Assembly (NCBI RefSeq): GCF_002776525.5
Contig: NC_045449.1
Coordinates: 639,606-703,605, forward strand
Direction of reading: 5' to 3'
DNA: 64,000 nt
Source of the DNA: Piliocolobus tephrosceles
Lineage: Eukaryota > Chordata > Mammalia > Primates > Cercopithecidae
This document shows positions 1 to 10,162 of this stretch, in pieces. Position 1 is the first letter of the stretch, and each line of letters begins with the position of its first letter. The notes below the pieces were generated by a model that saw only the letters and a program-made list of their open reading frames with translations, was not told where the DNA came from and searched no databases. The position numbers and the translations under genes are program-made.

Positions 1-160
1 ACTGTCTTCCAGCTGGGACACCCGTTGTCCTCTGCCTTCAGACTTGGCGGGAACTTACACCGTCAGTTCTCCTGGGTCTCCAGCTTTGCCAACTGCAGCT
101 CTTGGGGCTTCTTTGCTTCTATAACCAAGCGTGCCAATCCTTTATAAGAAGTCTCTTTCA
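1..160. repeat. Possible old LTR-type repeat fragment, family unassigned
   Basis: The stretch reads like a medium-reiteration primate repeat that has a run of short exon-like clauses (gggtctccagctttgcc, then a weak AATAAA-like end near 140-155). I recall similar text from many human introns but cannot assign a family name. Its right side resumes after two inserted Alus at 754. Confidence 0.3.
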
Positions 161-459
161 GCCGGGCGCGGTGGCTCAGGCCTGGAATCCCAGCACTTTG
201 GGAGGCTGAGGAGGGTGGATCACATGAGGTCAGGAGTTCGAGACCAGCCTGGCCAACATGATGAAACCCCATCTCTACTAAAAATACAAAAATTAGCCGG
301 GTGTGGCAGGGGGTGCCTGTAATCCCAGCTACCTGGTAGGCTGAGATAGGAAAATTGCTTGAACCCAGGAGGTGGAGGTTGCAGTGAGCCAAGACCGCAC
401 CACTGCACCCCAGCCTGGGCAACAGAGAGACACTCCGTCTCAAAAAAAAAAAAAAAAAA
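161..459 (+). mobile_element. AluS-type SINE, full length
   Basis: Starts gccgggcgcggtggctcagg, has the left-arm text accagcctggccaacatg typical of AluS, and ends in about 18 A. It abuts the next Alu head to tail with no unique base between them. The 10-bp duplication aagtctcttt lies before this element and after the next one. Confidence 0.95.
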
Positions 460-753
460 GGCCGGGCGCGGTGGCTCATGCCTGTAATCCTAGCACTCGA
501 GGAGGCTGAAGCGGGAGGATCACGAGGTCAGGAGATCGAGACCATCCTGGCTAACACAGTGAAACTCCATCTCTACTAAAAAATACAAAAAATTAGCTGG
601 GCATGGTGGCGGGCGCCTGTAGTCCCAGCTACTCAGGAGGCTGAGGCAGGAGAATGGCGTGAACCTGGGAAGTGGAGGTTGCAGTGGGCCAAGATCACAC
701 CACTGCACTCCAGCCTGAGTGACACAGCGAGACTCCATCTCAAAAAAAAAAAA
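460..753 (+). mobile_element. AluY-type SINE, full length
   Basis: Left arm reads gagatcgagaccatcctgg, the AluY form. It sits directly on the A-tail of the preceding Alu, and the outer TSD aagtctcttt follows it. The pair therefore looks like a second insertion into the first element's tail. Confidence 0.95.
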
Positions 754-1191
754 GTCTCTTTCTGTACTTATATTTTGCTAGTCACAGACAGACAATTACC
801 TTTGAGAATATACAACATGAATATCAGCCTCTTACTGGAAGCTTCTTTTAGCATCTGCTGACTTGAGACCTCCTTAGCTACAAAGTCTGAGGAAATGAAG
901 TTGTAGAAGCTTTGTGCATATAAATAATGATAATATCAATGGGTTGGTAGGAAACGGCCTTCTCAGACCCATGAAAAAATACATCCTCCCACAGTTTATT
1001 AAGGAAAAATGTTTACGCCTTAATTAAAACCATTTCCCTGGGGGGAGGGAGGAACGTAGGACAGTGAGTGAGGGAGTGGGGGAAACACAGGGTCTACTGA
1101 GGATGTACGTGTCTCAACTTCCTCCACTTCTCCAACACCCCCCGCTCAAGACAGAGTCATGTTCTTTTCCCAGCATCTGAGCCGTCCGCTC
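754..1191. other. Unique sequence, no gene seen
   Basis: AT-rich non-repetitive stretch followed by a G-rich patch (1038-1085). Reading frames are short. The first bases continue the repeat split by the two Alus upstream. Confidence 0.5.
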
Positions 1192-1865
1192 TGGATATGG
1201 TCTGGCTGTGTCCCCACCCAAATCTCATCTTGAATTCTAGTCCCCATAATCCCACGTGTAGTGGGAGGGACCTGGTGGGTGGTCATGGAATCATGGGAGC
1301 AGGAACCTTCATGCTGTTCTCAAGATAGTGAGTGAGTTCCTTGTGAGAACAAGGTCTGATGGTTTTATAAGGGGCTTCTGCTCATCCTTCTCCTTCCTGC
1401 CACCATGCGAAGAAGGACATGTTTGCTTCCCATTCCCCCATGATTGTAAGTTTCCTGAGGCCTCCCCAGCCATGTGGAACTGTGAGTCAGTTAAACCTCT
1501 TTCCTTTATAAATTACCCAGTCTCGGCCAGGTGCAGTAGCTCACGCCCATAATCTCAGTACTTTGGGAAGCCAAGGTGGGTGGATCATGAGGTCAGGAGT
1601 TCAAGACCAGCTTGGCCAACATGGTGAAACCCCATCTCTAATAAAAATTAAAAAATCAGCCAGGTGTGGTGGCAGGGACCTGTAATCCCAGCTACTTGGG
1701 AGGCTGAGGCAGGAGAATCACTTGAATCTGGGAGGCGGAGGTTGCAGTGAGCCAAGATCACACCACTGCACTCCAGTCTGGGTGACAGAGCAAGACTCCG
1801 TCTCAAATAAATAAATACCCAGTCTCGTTATGTCCTTATAAACAGTGGGAGAACAGACTAATGCA
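1192..1865 (+). mobile_element. MaLR (THE1/MST-type) solo LTR, split by an Alu
   Basis: The 5' part (1192-1524) has ggatatggtctggctgtgtc, then cccaaatctcatcttgaatt and ccccagccatgtggaactgt, all landmarks of THE1/MST LTRs. The 3' part (1818-1865) has ttatgtccttataaacag and ends gaacagactaatgca. No internal retroviral-like sequence is attached, so it is a solo LTR. A 74-residue frame here is only LTR translation. Confidence 0.85.
1525..1817 (+). mobile_element. AluS inside the MaLR LTR
   Basis: Begins ggccaggtgcagtagctcac and ends in an aaataaataaata tail. The LTR text acccagtctc occurs on both sides (about 1515-1524 and 1817-1826), which is the target-site duplication and proves insertion after the LTR. 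Confidence 0.93.
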
Positions 1866-2100
1866 GCTCCCAGGCACAAGCCTGGATCACAAAGGCAGCC
1901 AGTCACTACTGCACGGTCCTCCACGAGAGAACCAGAATCTGTTACAGGTGAGTAAATTAAATTACTGGAACAAAAGACAAAAATGACTACAGAAAAGAAC
2001 AACTTCAAAGAAACGTACCAACAGAGCAATTAATATAATGCCATTTATCATTGGTGGAGCCCTTTGTGTCAAGCACCATAAAAAACTGGTTAATATATAC

Positions 2101-2397
2101 TTTTTTTTTTTTTTTTGAGATGAGTCTCGCTCTGTCACCCAGGCTATAGTGCAGTGGCACGGTCTCAGCTCACAGCAACCTCTGCTTCCCGGGTTCACGT
2201 GATTCTTCTGCCTCAGCCTCTGGGGTAGCTGGGATTACAGGCGCCTGCCACCATGCCTGGCTAATTTTTGTATGTTTAGTAGAAGCAGGGTTTCTCCATG
2301 TTGGCCAGGCGGGTCTCGAACTCCTGACTTCAGGTGATCCTCTCGCCTCAGGCTCCCAACGGACTGGGATTACAGGCGTGAGCCACCGTGCTGGGGC
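2101..2397 (-). mobile_element. AluS/J, antisense
   Basis: Poly-T head, gagatgagtctcgctctgtc, and a degraded 5' end (gagccaccgtgctggggcg). Middle-aged by its divergence from consensus. It is followed immediately by a MIR. Confidence 0.9.
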
Positions 2398-2399
2398 GT

Positions 2400-2565
2400 T
2401 CTGCTACCTCTTTTAATTCTCACAACAGAATCTTCTATTATTATCAACCCCATTTAGCAGATCAGCAGACTCATAGAGATAAGTCACTCACTGAAGGTTG
2501 CCTGGTTAAACTGAGTCATAAATGGTAGAGTGAGTATTCAAACCTGGGTCTCTTATCTCAAAAGT
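2400..2565 (-). mobile_element. MIR SINE, antisense
   Basis: Text such as ttctattattatcaacccca, followed by a degenerate run through agactcatagagataagtca to attcaaacctgggtctc, is the reverse complement of the MIR core. Confidence 0.65.
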
Positions 2566-2639
2566 CTTAATTTGCCTCACTACACACTTAAGAGCTGAAG
2601 AACTAATCAGACTAGTGTGAAATGAAATAGAGTTTTTTG

Positions 2640-2927
2640 GTTGTTTTGGTTGTTTTTTTGTTTTTCTTTTAAGATAAGATTTTTGCTCTGTTGCCCAGGC
2701 TGGAGAGCAGTGGTGCAATCATAGCTCACTGCAGCCTCCAATTCCCTGGGCTCACGTGATCCTCCCACCTTGGCCTCCCAAATAGCTGGGATTACAGGCA
2801 CATGTGACCACACCTGGCTACTATTTAAAAAAATTTGTAGAGACCAGGGGGGTCTCAAACTCCTGGCTTCAAGCTATCCTCCTGCCTCGGCCTCCCAAAG
2901 TGCCGGGATTACAGGTGCTGGCTACTT
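2640..2927 (-). mobile_element. AluJ, antisense
   Basis: Divergent element: caatcatagctcactgcagc and gctcacgtgatcctcccacc are AluJ forms. The 5' end is lost after gggattacaggtgctggct. It lies 13 bp from a plus-strand Alu, forming an inverted pair. Confidence 0.88.
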
Positions 2928-2940
2928 TTAAAAACTTTTT

Positions 2941-3228
2941 AGGCTGGGTGAGGTGGCTCACGCTTGTGATCCCAGCACTTTGGGAGGCCGAGGTGGGTAG
3001 ATCACGAGGTCAGGAGATCAAGACCATCCTGGCTATCAGGCTGAAACCCCATCTCTACTGAAAATACAAAATTAGCCACGCGTGGCGGCATGCACCTGTA
3101 ATCCCACCTACCTGGGAGGCTGAGGCTGGAGAATCGCCTGAACCTGGGGGGCGGAGGTTGTAGTGAGCCAAGACTGCGCCACTGCACTCCAGCCTGGGCA
3201 ACAAAGTAAGAATCCACCTCAAAAAAAA
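2941..3228 (+). mobile_element. AluY-type SINE
   Basis: Left arm gagatcaagaccatcctggc (Y form) with several private changes (gccacgcgtggcggcatgca). The tail passes into a G-rich simple repeat. Confidence 0.92.
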
Positions 3229-3262
3229 GGGAGGGAGGGAGGGAGGGAAGGAGGGAAGGAAA
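3229..3262 (+). repeat. (GGGA)n simple repeat on an Alu tail
   Basis: Eight or so copies of ggga/ggaa follow the oligo-A, a common product of tail slippage. Confidence 0.95.
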
Positions 3263-3751
3263 CACAGGTGCCCAGAAAGAAAGGCAGGCTCCCAAAGTGA
3301 ATACTAAGATACTCCATATCACACGTTGTCAAAAAAGCTACTGAAATTTCAGGTGACAGAGGGACTTAAGAACAACGGTGCTCGAGGAAGTCAACACAGG
3401 CCACAACGCCCAGGACTCCCAGTTTGGCTCAGGATCACATCCCTATCAGCGTCATTTAGAACACGCCAGGCGTCCTTTGCTCTAAGCATGTTTCATGTAC
3501 GTCTCCCCATCAACGAAGAAAGCACCGGGAGAGTAGGAAGTAAGAGTTATGGACTCTGAAATTCTCTCTTAAGCCCAGGAATCAATCTCAGTGGGCTGGG
3601 AACTCAGTAGCACCGACTGTTAGTATCATTTGCTGAAAACTACTTTCACACCACAATAGCATCTTCATTCCTCATTTATACGGGAAACTCCTTGTGGTTC
3701 CCTTTGTGGCACCAGCTCCCAGCACATTCTATGTCATCCAGATTAATTCTT
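3263..3751. other. Mostly unique, weak MIR-like part
   Basis: Around 3465-3545 the text acgccaggcgtcctttgctc followed by atgtttcatgtacgtctccc resembles an antisense MIR end. The rest shows no repeat or exon that I recognise. Confidence 0.4.
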
Positions 3752-4050
3752 GGCCAGGTATAGTATCTCACGCCTGTAATCCCAGCACGTTGGGAGGCCG
3801 AGGTGGGTGGATCACCTGAGGTCAGGAGTTCCAGACCAGCCTGGCCAACATGTTGAAACCAAGTCTCTATCAAAAATACAAAAAATTAGCCGGGCGTGGT
3901 GGCAGGCACCTGTAGTTCCAGCTACTTGGGAGGCTGAGGCAGGAGAATTGCTTGAACCCAGGAGAAGGAGGTTGCAGTGAGCTGAGATTGCGCCACTGCA
4001 CTCCAGCCTGGGTGACAGAGTGAAACTCCATCTCCAAAACAAACAAAAAA
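3752..4050 (+). mobile_element. AluS with TSD
   Basis: Begins ggccaggtatagtatctcac. The 8-bp TSD taattctt is at 3744-3751 and again at 4052-4059. Tail is caaaacaaacaaaaaa. Confidence 0.95.
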
Positions 4051-4307
4051 GTAATTCTTAATATATTAAACAAACATGTACTAAACAACTATGTGAACAG
4101 CGACTGTGTTTTTCAAATAGCTGCATTTACCAGCCATTACTGGATTCCTTCTGTGTGTGAAGCCCTGTGCTAAAGTCTGGGAACAGAAAGACAATTGATA
4201 CATGAGCCTTTCTTTCCTTTAAGGAAGCCCCAGTCCCATACGGAAGACAGACACGTACATAAACTATTAGGATGCAGGAAAATACAAGTGCGATAATACT
4301 GGCACAT

Positions 4308-4484
4308 ACAGGAAATCGGTGAAGATGCTTAGAGCAATGTCTGGGGCACACACTCAGTGCTTTATAACACAGGAAATCAGCAAAGATGTTAGAACAATGT
4401 CTGGGGCACACAGTGCTTTATAACAGAGGAAATCAGCGAAGATGCTTAGAACAACGTCTGGTGCACACACTCAGTGCTTTATAA
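4308..4484. repeat. Tandem triplication, about 60-bp unit
   Basis: Three copies starting at 4308, 4369 and 4425 share ggaaatcggtgaagatgctt-like and tgtctggggcacacactcag-like text. The copies are 61, 56 and about 59 bp long, the second having lost a few bases of cactcag. Copies differ at a few positions. The unit itself resembles a MIR/L2 3' terminus (cttagaacaatgtctgg). Confidence 0.9.
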
Positions 4485-5117
4485 TCTTGCAAGTTAGAGC
4501 AACCGAAGAGGAAGGAAGCCACAGCATCTGAGCTGCTCTGTGAAGAATGAACTGGATTTCAACAGGCAGGCCAGGAGTGGGATGGCGGAGGTATCCAAGA
4601 AAACAGCAAGAGGCAGGCAGAGCTCAGTACAAGTTTTTCCACACTGTCAACTATAAAGCTCTGATGGCTGCTAGGGAGAGCACCAGAGCTGTGGGAGAGG
4701 GTGAGGCTGGAGCCCTGTGGGCTAACAAATAGGGCTCTAATTCCTGACATTGTGGCAACAAACTATTAGAAATGAGGCCAGACCTGGAAGCCCTGGGGAC
4801 ACAGTCTGGAAGGGGAGACAGACAAGAGATAACCAGAATACAGGCAATGGCACCAAACAGAGATCTGCAGTGACCACTGCACAGTGCGGGGGAAGCTTCT
4901 TAGAGGAGGTAACATTTTGAAAAGACAACGTGTACAGCTTATATTAGTACACAACCTCATCGGAGAGAGAAGAAGGGAAGGGAATCCCAGGAGCAGGAGC
5001 CATCATGCTCAAAGGTTCCAAGGTTTGGCGATGGGCGATGTCTTTGGGGACCCTGGGAGTCGAGCAGTGTGGCTAAGCAGAGCCTGCAAAGGTGAGGGTG
5101 CTAGAAGGCCAGGTGGG

Positions 5118-5185
5118 GCTTGGGGGCGGGACCCGGGGGCGGGGCTTGGGGGCGGGACTCGGGGGCGGGGCTCGGGGGCAGGGTG
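5118..5185 (+). repeat. 13-bp GC-rich tandem array with GC boxes
   Basis: Five copies of a unit built on gggggcggg recur exactly every 13 bases, alternating between gggacc/gggact and ggggct endings. The ggggcggggc core is a match for Sp1/KLF sites, and the G-runs could form a quadruplex on the plus strand. There is no gene start nearby to support promoter use. Confidence 0.85.
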
Positions 5186-5524
5186 GCCTTGAAGTCCACC
5201 CCAGGGAGTTTGGGTCGGATCCACCCGTAATGACGGCTGGCCCACACCACAGTGATGTGAACAACTGGTACGGTAGACAGGTTGTTCTGGGAGCCGTGGA
5301 GACAGGACGAGCCTGGAAGTTGGTGGACTCATTAAGGGGCTAGTGAAATAACAATGCCCCGACCTGATTAAATCCAGTGAATGGGGGAATGAGAAGGCCA
5401 AGGCTGTAGCTTGAATAGATGCGTCAGTGAGACCCTATTCACAACCAGAGCCTAAAACAACATGTAGAGCCAGTTAAAAGCTCTCATGTGTTTAAAGAAC
5501 AAATTAATGAAAGAATGGGTAGAC

Positions 5525-5820
5525 AGGCGGGGTGCGGTGGCTCACGCCCGTAATCCCAGTACTTTGGGAGGCCGAGGTGGGTGGATCATGAGGTCAGGAG
5601 TTCGAGATCAGCTTGGCCCACATGATGAAACCCCATTTCAACTAAAAATAACAAAATTAGCCAGGCGTGGTGGCGGGGTGCCTGTGATCCCAGCTACTAG
5701 GGAGGCTGAGGAAGGAGAATCACTTGAACCTGGGAGGTGGAGGTTGCAGTGAGCCAAGATCACACCACTGCACTCCAGCCTGGGCAACAAAAGAGAAACT
5801 GTCTCAAAAAAAAAAAAAAA
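5525..5820 (+). mobile_element. AluS with 15-A tail
   Basis: Begins near gcggggtgcggtggctcacg. A short TSD gtaga(c/t) flanks it (5519 and 5821). The next Alu faces it tail to tail across 98 bp. Confidence 0.93.
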
Positions 5821-5918
5821 GTAGATAGAGAAAGAGCAAGAGAAGGAGAGAACAAAGAGGAAGAAAAACTCATGAAGAGTAGGGAAAGGAATCTGGGTTT
5901 TTTTGTTTTGGTTTGGGG

Positions 5919-6218
5919 TTTTTTTTTTTTTTTTTTTTTGAGACAGATTCTCACTCTATAACCCAGCCTGGTGTGCAGTGGTACGATCTCGGCTCACTGC
6001 AGCCTCCGTCTCCCAGGTTCAAGTGATTCTCCTGCCTCAGTCTCCCAAGTAGCTCAGATTATAGGTGTCCACCACGCCGGGCTAATTTTTGAATTTTTAG
6101 TAAAGACAGGGTCTCACCACGTTGGCCAGGCTGGTCTTGAACTCCTGACCTCAAATGATCCACTCACCTCAGCCTCCCAAAGTGCTGGGATTACAGGCGT
6201 GACCCACTGCATCCGGCC
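5919..6218 (-). mobile_element. AluS, antisense
   Basis: Poly-T 5919-5939, then gagacagattctcactctat; ends actgcatccggcc. Flanks tctgggtttt and gtctggtttt look like a diverged TSD. Forms an inverted pair with the element at 5525. Confidence 0.93.
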
Positions 6219-7664
6219 AGAGTCTGGTTTTAAACCCGTGGAGCTACAGTTCTCTGGCAAGCAGGGAAAGGACACAACTCGTGGACTGATGAGTAGGAGG
6301 GTCTAACACGAAGGCCTCTTGGGGACCCGCTGGGGGTTGGCGGGCATCACCGTTCTGCATCCTGGGAGGAGAGCTGGTGGGAGGAGCTTTTTGGCAGGTG
6401 TCTCTTTCTAGCCTCCGGCAGGGGGCAGCAACAAAAGACGGTTCAGAAGAGAGAACGTGGCTAAGTACGTGCGTTTCAAGCCAAAGGATTCTAGAAACTT
6501 CTGTCACAGGTATGGAATCCAACCACAGGGCCCACAGGTACGGAATCCAACCACAATGCCCATGTGGTGAAGCCACTGTGCTGGTCCAAGCAGAAAGAGA
6601 CGAACAAAATGACACTGAGCCCAGTTCATCCTGAAAGCAGAACCTCTGAGCTATGTGGTTAAGAATGGAAATTCCAATTTTAGTCCAAGCAAATCTTTTG
6701 ATGTATCAAGTTCGAGGGTGAGGTTTCATTAAAGGAATTTAAAATAAAAAAGTGAGATCACAGCAAATTTTTTTAAATGATTGTTTCAGTGAAGGGAAAA
6801 AAGGTCTTTATCCTGATTCAGGGCGTAATTCCTGATCCTGGTCCCTGGAGACAACACCCACCCTTGGGCAAATCATTCCTGGGGATGGAGAAGGGAGGGA
6901 GGCGTCTCTTTATTTCCTTGTATATAAAATACAAGAACTAAATAACTTGGATTAATGACCAGGGCTGGGGTTTATGATAAGACTGTGATTAGGACCACAT
7001 AAAAGGAGAAAATGTCTTAATAAGAACTGCTTTGTGGCCTGTTTGAGCCTTCCTTAGTAAACTAATAAGTTACAATTTTCCTGGAGAGAAAATCTTGGAA
7101 ATGACCCATTTCCCCAACAGGACATCATTTCCTGTAATTCACATGTGGTCAAGTTAAAAAAGATCGTTTGAACCTAGCTTAGCCAGACCAGGGAGAACAT
7201 TAAAAATAAGTGTTTATTTTTCTGATTAAAGCCAAACAATGAGACTCAAAATAGGCCACAGAAATCTCACAGAATCTTCCAAGTTCCCCTGAGCTGACAC
7301 ATCGAAGGCCATCTACTCACAGGGGAAAGAAGCAGAGGTACCGGCCTTCTCCTACTGGGCAGGGCTGGAGATCTGTCAGTCAAATTCCTTGTCCATATTT
7401 AGGAGCAGAGCTTCCTTCCGGCCAAAAGAGTAAGTTGGCTATGAAGGACATAGTTCCAGGCAGACACTAAGTACAGCAGTTGGTGTGATAACAGGACAGA
7501 TGAAAATGGAAGGTCTCCTCCAAGAATCCCACAGCCTGGGTCAGGGCTCCAAGGGGCTGACTGGCTCCTGTGGTTCAAATCTCTGCAAACGTCTTCTTCC
7601 CTCCTACCCCATCTACGGCAGGTAGCTGAGCCCTGGCCAGGGCCCTGGGAGCGTACACTCTCAG
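6219..7664. other. Unique sequence, 1.4 kb, no gene seen
   Basis: The longest Alu-free stretch of the window (6219-7664). Both strands have only short frames (123 residues at most, minus strand 6244-6615), with no domain I recognise. From 6650 to 7240 it is AT-rich. Contains one short tandem duplication, listed separately. Confidence 0.5.
6507..6562. repeat. 28-bp tandem duplication
   Basis: caggta(t/c)ggaatccaacc starts at 6507 and again at 6535. The two copies differ at a few bases. Confidence 0.9.
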
Positions 7665-8749
7665 CAAGCAGATATGAACAGACACTTCCGGAAAGTAGAC
7701 AGGTGGACAGCCAGTAAGAATATGCAAAGGTGTCATCAACGAAATGCAAATCAAAACTATTTCACAATGACTAGAATAGCAAAAGTGAAAAAAGACCCAC
7801 AATATCAAATGCTGGTGAGGACATGGAGCAAGGCTGACTCTCACACACCGCTGCTGGGGACGTAAATGGTGCAAAACTTTGTTGTTCTTATTGTTTGAGA
7901 CAGGATCTCACTGTTACCCAGACTGGAGTGCAGTGGTGCCATCTCAGCTTGCTGCAGCCTCGACACCCCAGGCTCGAGCGATCCTCCAGCTTCCCGGGCA
8001 GCTGGGATTGCAGATGCGCACCACCACACTCTAAAATTTTCTGTCGATACAGGGTTTCGCCTTGTTGCTCAGGCTAGTCTCAAACTCCTGGGCTCAAGCA
8101 ATCTGCCTGCCTTGGCCTCCCAAAGTGCTGGGATTACAGGCGTGAGCCACCGTGCCTGGTCAGTATAACCACTTTGAAGAACTGTTTGGTCCGTCTTATG
8201 AAGGTGAACGTACATTTACCTGATAATCTCCTCAGCATTCTACTGCCCAGTATTCCTACTTATCAGTATTTACCCAAGATAATTTTTTTAAGTCCATAAA
8301 AATGTTTGTTTATAACAGCCTTCCCCCACCCCAAACTGACAACAACTCACATCCATCGTTGGAAGAATGGATACACTGTGACAAGATGCTCATCCAAGAG
8401 AACACTTCTCAGCAATAAGAAGGAACAAACTGATCTACGCAGAAACAAGGATAAGCCTCACAATGATGCTGAGCAAATGAAGCCAGACACCGAATAACAC
8501 TGACGGTGTGATTCCATTTCCATGACGTTCTACAGGCAACACTAAATTACAGCCACAGAAAACCAAGGCGACGGGTGAGAGGGGGAGTCCCCGGAGAGGC
8601 CCAGCAGGGAGACTGCAGGGAGACGGAAACGTTCTCGGTCTTGTTTGCATAATTGCTCATATCGGTATAACAGTTGTTCAAACACATTTAGCTGGGTACT
8701 TAAGAGCCATAAATTTTACTGTATTAAATTAAACCTAAAAAAAAAACCT
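7665..8749 (+). mobile_element. L1M LINE 3' part (ORF2 end and 3' UTR), split by an Alu
   Basis: atgaacagacacttccggaa, then gaaatgcaaatcaaaactat and ctggtgaggacatggagcaa, is the well-known C-terminal ORF2 region of L1. After the Alu it resumes with gtataaccactttgaagaac and runs to a 3' end (ttttactgtattaaattaaa plus A-tail at 8738-8748). Many changes break the frame, so it is a dead copy about 800 bp long. Confidence 0.85.
7881..8160 (-). mobile_element. AluJ inside the L1, antisense
   Basis: ctcagcttgctgcagcctcg and cgagcgatcctccagcttcc are AluJ forms. It separates the L1 at about 7880 from the L1 at 8161. Confidence 0.9.
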
Positions 8750-9086
8750 CATATCAAAAAGAGAGAGAAAAAACATAATTTGTCTTCATCTCCTCTAGAG
8801 CCAGGTAACCAAGAATTCCAGCGTGAGCACAGGGTGCTGCCTCCCGAGCACGGCCACCTTCCCACAGGTGACCACCTCCCCTCCCTCCCTCCCTGCCTTT
8901 CTCTGCCATGGTTCCCTGTCGCCATGAATGGAACCAACTGCCCTCTACCCAGTGTCCCAAAACCAGACACCTGGCAGTCCTTCCACATGCTTCTCTCTTC
9001 CTCTCGTCTGCTCAGTTCCTAGACAGTTCCTGAATGAGGCGGAGCCCTTCCTGGTCTCCACCCCAACTGCCTCCATTGCAGGGGTT
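8750..9086. other. Unique sequence, no gene seen
   Basis: Starts with a GA-rich run, then C-rich text (ctcccctccctccctccctg at 8876-8895). A 125-residue plus frame crosses from the L1 tail into it and has no recognisable family. Confidence 0.5.
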
Positions 9087-9377
9087 TCTTTTGTTTGTTT
9101 TGGTTTGGTTTTGAGACAGAGTCTCGCTCTGTTGCCCAGGCTGGAGTGCAGTGGCGCGATCTCGGCTCACTGCAACCTCTGTTTCCCGGGTTCAAGTGAT
9201 TTTCCTGCTTGAGCCATCTGAGTAGCTGGGATTACAGGCGTGAGCCACCATGCCCGGCTAATTTTTGTATTTTTAATAGACACGGGGTTTCACCATGTTG
9301 GCCAGGCTGGTCTGGACCTGACCTGAGGTGATCTGTTCACCTCGGCCTCCCAAAGTGCTGGGATTACAGGCGTGAGC
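9087..9377 (-). mobile_element. AluS, antisense, rearranged
   Basis: Normal head (gagacagagtctcgctctgt) but the middle jumps from gggattacaggcgtgagcca straight into ccatgcccggctaatttttg, so right-arm and left-arm phrases are mixed. Ends gcgtgagcccc. Confidence 0.88.
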
Positions 9378-9412
9378 CCCTATCTCTACTAAAAGATAAA
9401 AATAAAACTTGG

Positions 9413-9725
9413 GGCCAGGCGCGGTGGCTCACGCCTGTAATCCCAGCACTTTGGGACGTCAAGGCACGCGGATCACAAGGTCAGGAGTTCAAGACCAGAC
9501 TGGCCAACATGGTGAACCCTTGTCTCTACTAAAAATACAAAAATTAGCTGGGCATGGTGGCGGGTGCCTGTAATTCCAGCTATTTAGGAGGCTGAGGCAG
9601 GAGAATTGCTTGAAGCTGGGAGGCAGAGGTTGCAGTGAGCCACTGCACTCTAGCCTGGTTGACAGAGTCAAGACTCCATCTCAAAAAAAAAAAAAATAAA
9701 TAAATATAAATAAATAAATAAATAA
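9413..9725 (+). mobile_element. AluS with (AAAT)n tail
   Basis: Begins ggccaggcgcggtggctcac; the right arm lost the segment before cactgcactctagcc. The tail extends into about ten aaat/taaa units to 9725. Confidence 0.93.
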
Positions 9726-9739
9726 AACTTGGCTGTGTA

Positions 9740-10046
9740 GGCTGGGCACAGTGGCTCACGCCTGTATTCCCAGCACTTTGGGAGGCTGAGGTGGGCGGAT
9801 CACGAGGTCAGGAGATTGAGACCATCCTGGCTAACACGGTGAAACCCCGTCTCTACTAAAAAATACAAAAAACTAGCCAGGCGAGGTGGCGGGCGCCTGT
9901 AGTCCCAGCTGTTCGGGAGGCTGAGGCAGGAGAATGGCGTGAACCCGGGAGGCGGAGCTTGCAGTGAGCTGAGATCCGGCCACTGCACTCCAGCCTGGGC
10001 GACAGAGCCAGACTCCGTCTCAAAAAGAAAAACAAACAAAAAAAAA
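9740..10046 (+). mobile_element. AluYRa-like SINE, young
   Basis: Contains aactagccaggcgaggtggc and gagatccggccactgcactc, the Old World monkey variants. TSD of about 14 bp (aaaacttggctgtg) at 9725-9738 and again just after the tail. Confidence 0.92.
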
Positions 10047-10138
10047 CTTGGCTGTGTGTAGTGGCGTGCACCTGGAGTCCTAGCTACTTGGGAGGCTACA
10101 CCTGGCCCACTTCATATTTTTGAATGGTAAGGAAAAAA

Positions 10139-10160
10139 AAAACACACACACACACACACC
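10139..10160 (+). repeat. (CA)n microsatellite
   Basis: About ten CA dinucleotides follow a short A-run. Confidence 0.95.
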
Positions 10161-10162
10161 AG

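Larger units (their letters stand above)
4120..5400 (-). mobile_element. Old L2 LINE region, antisense and patchy
   Basis: The run ttactggattccttctgtgt, gaagccctgtgctaaagtct, then ggaagccccagtcc and gacagacacgtacataaact follows the L2 3' end read backwards. Further on, cttagaggaggtaacatttt fits the next L2 segment. Divergence is high and the later half is uncertain. It hosts the two tandem arrays listed next. Confidence 0.5.
9378..10100 (+). mobile_element. Plus-strand Alu remnant split by two younger Alus
   Basis: ctctactaaaagataaaaat (9384-9403) plus aacttggctgtgt and, at 10052-10095, gtgtagtggcgtgcacctgg read as one old Alu middle. The two intervening Alus (9413 and 9740) interrupt it. 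The same odd text recurs at 10857-10880 and 11111-11145, see findings. Confidence 0.7.

Noticed and set aside
63..479. Long antisense frames with text such as LLPRLGCSGAVLAHCNLHLLGSS
   Set aside because: This is the standard translation of antisense Alu. Dozens of the longer frames in the window are of this type and are not genes.
1328..1552. Frame with MSEFLVRTRSDGFIRGF
   Set aside because: Lies wholly in the MaLR LTR and runs into the Alu.
5090..5190. CpG island/promoter
   Set aside because: The GC-rich part is under 100 bp and made by a tandem repeat; no exon or start-site motif follows.
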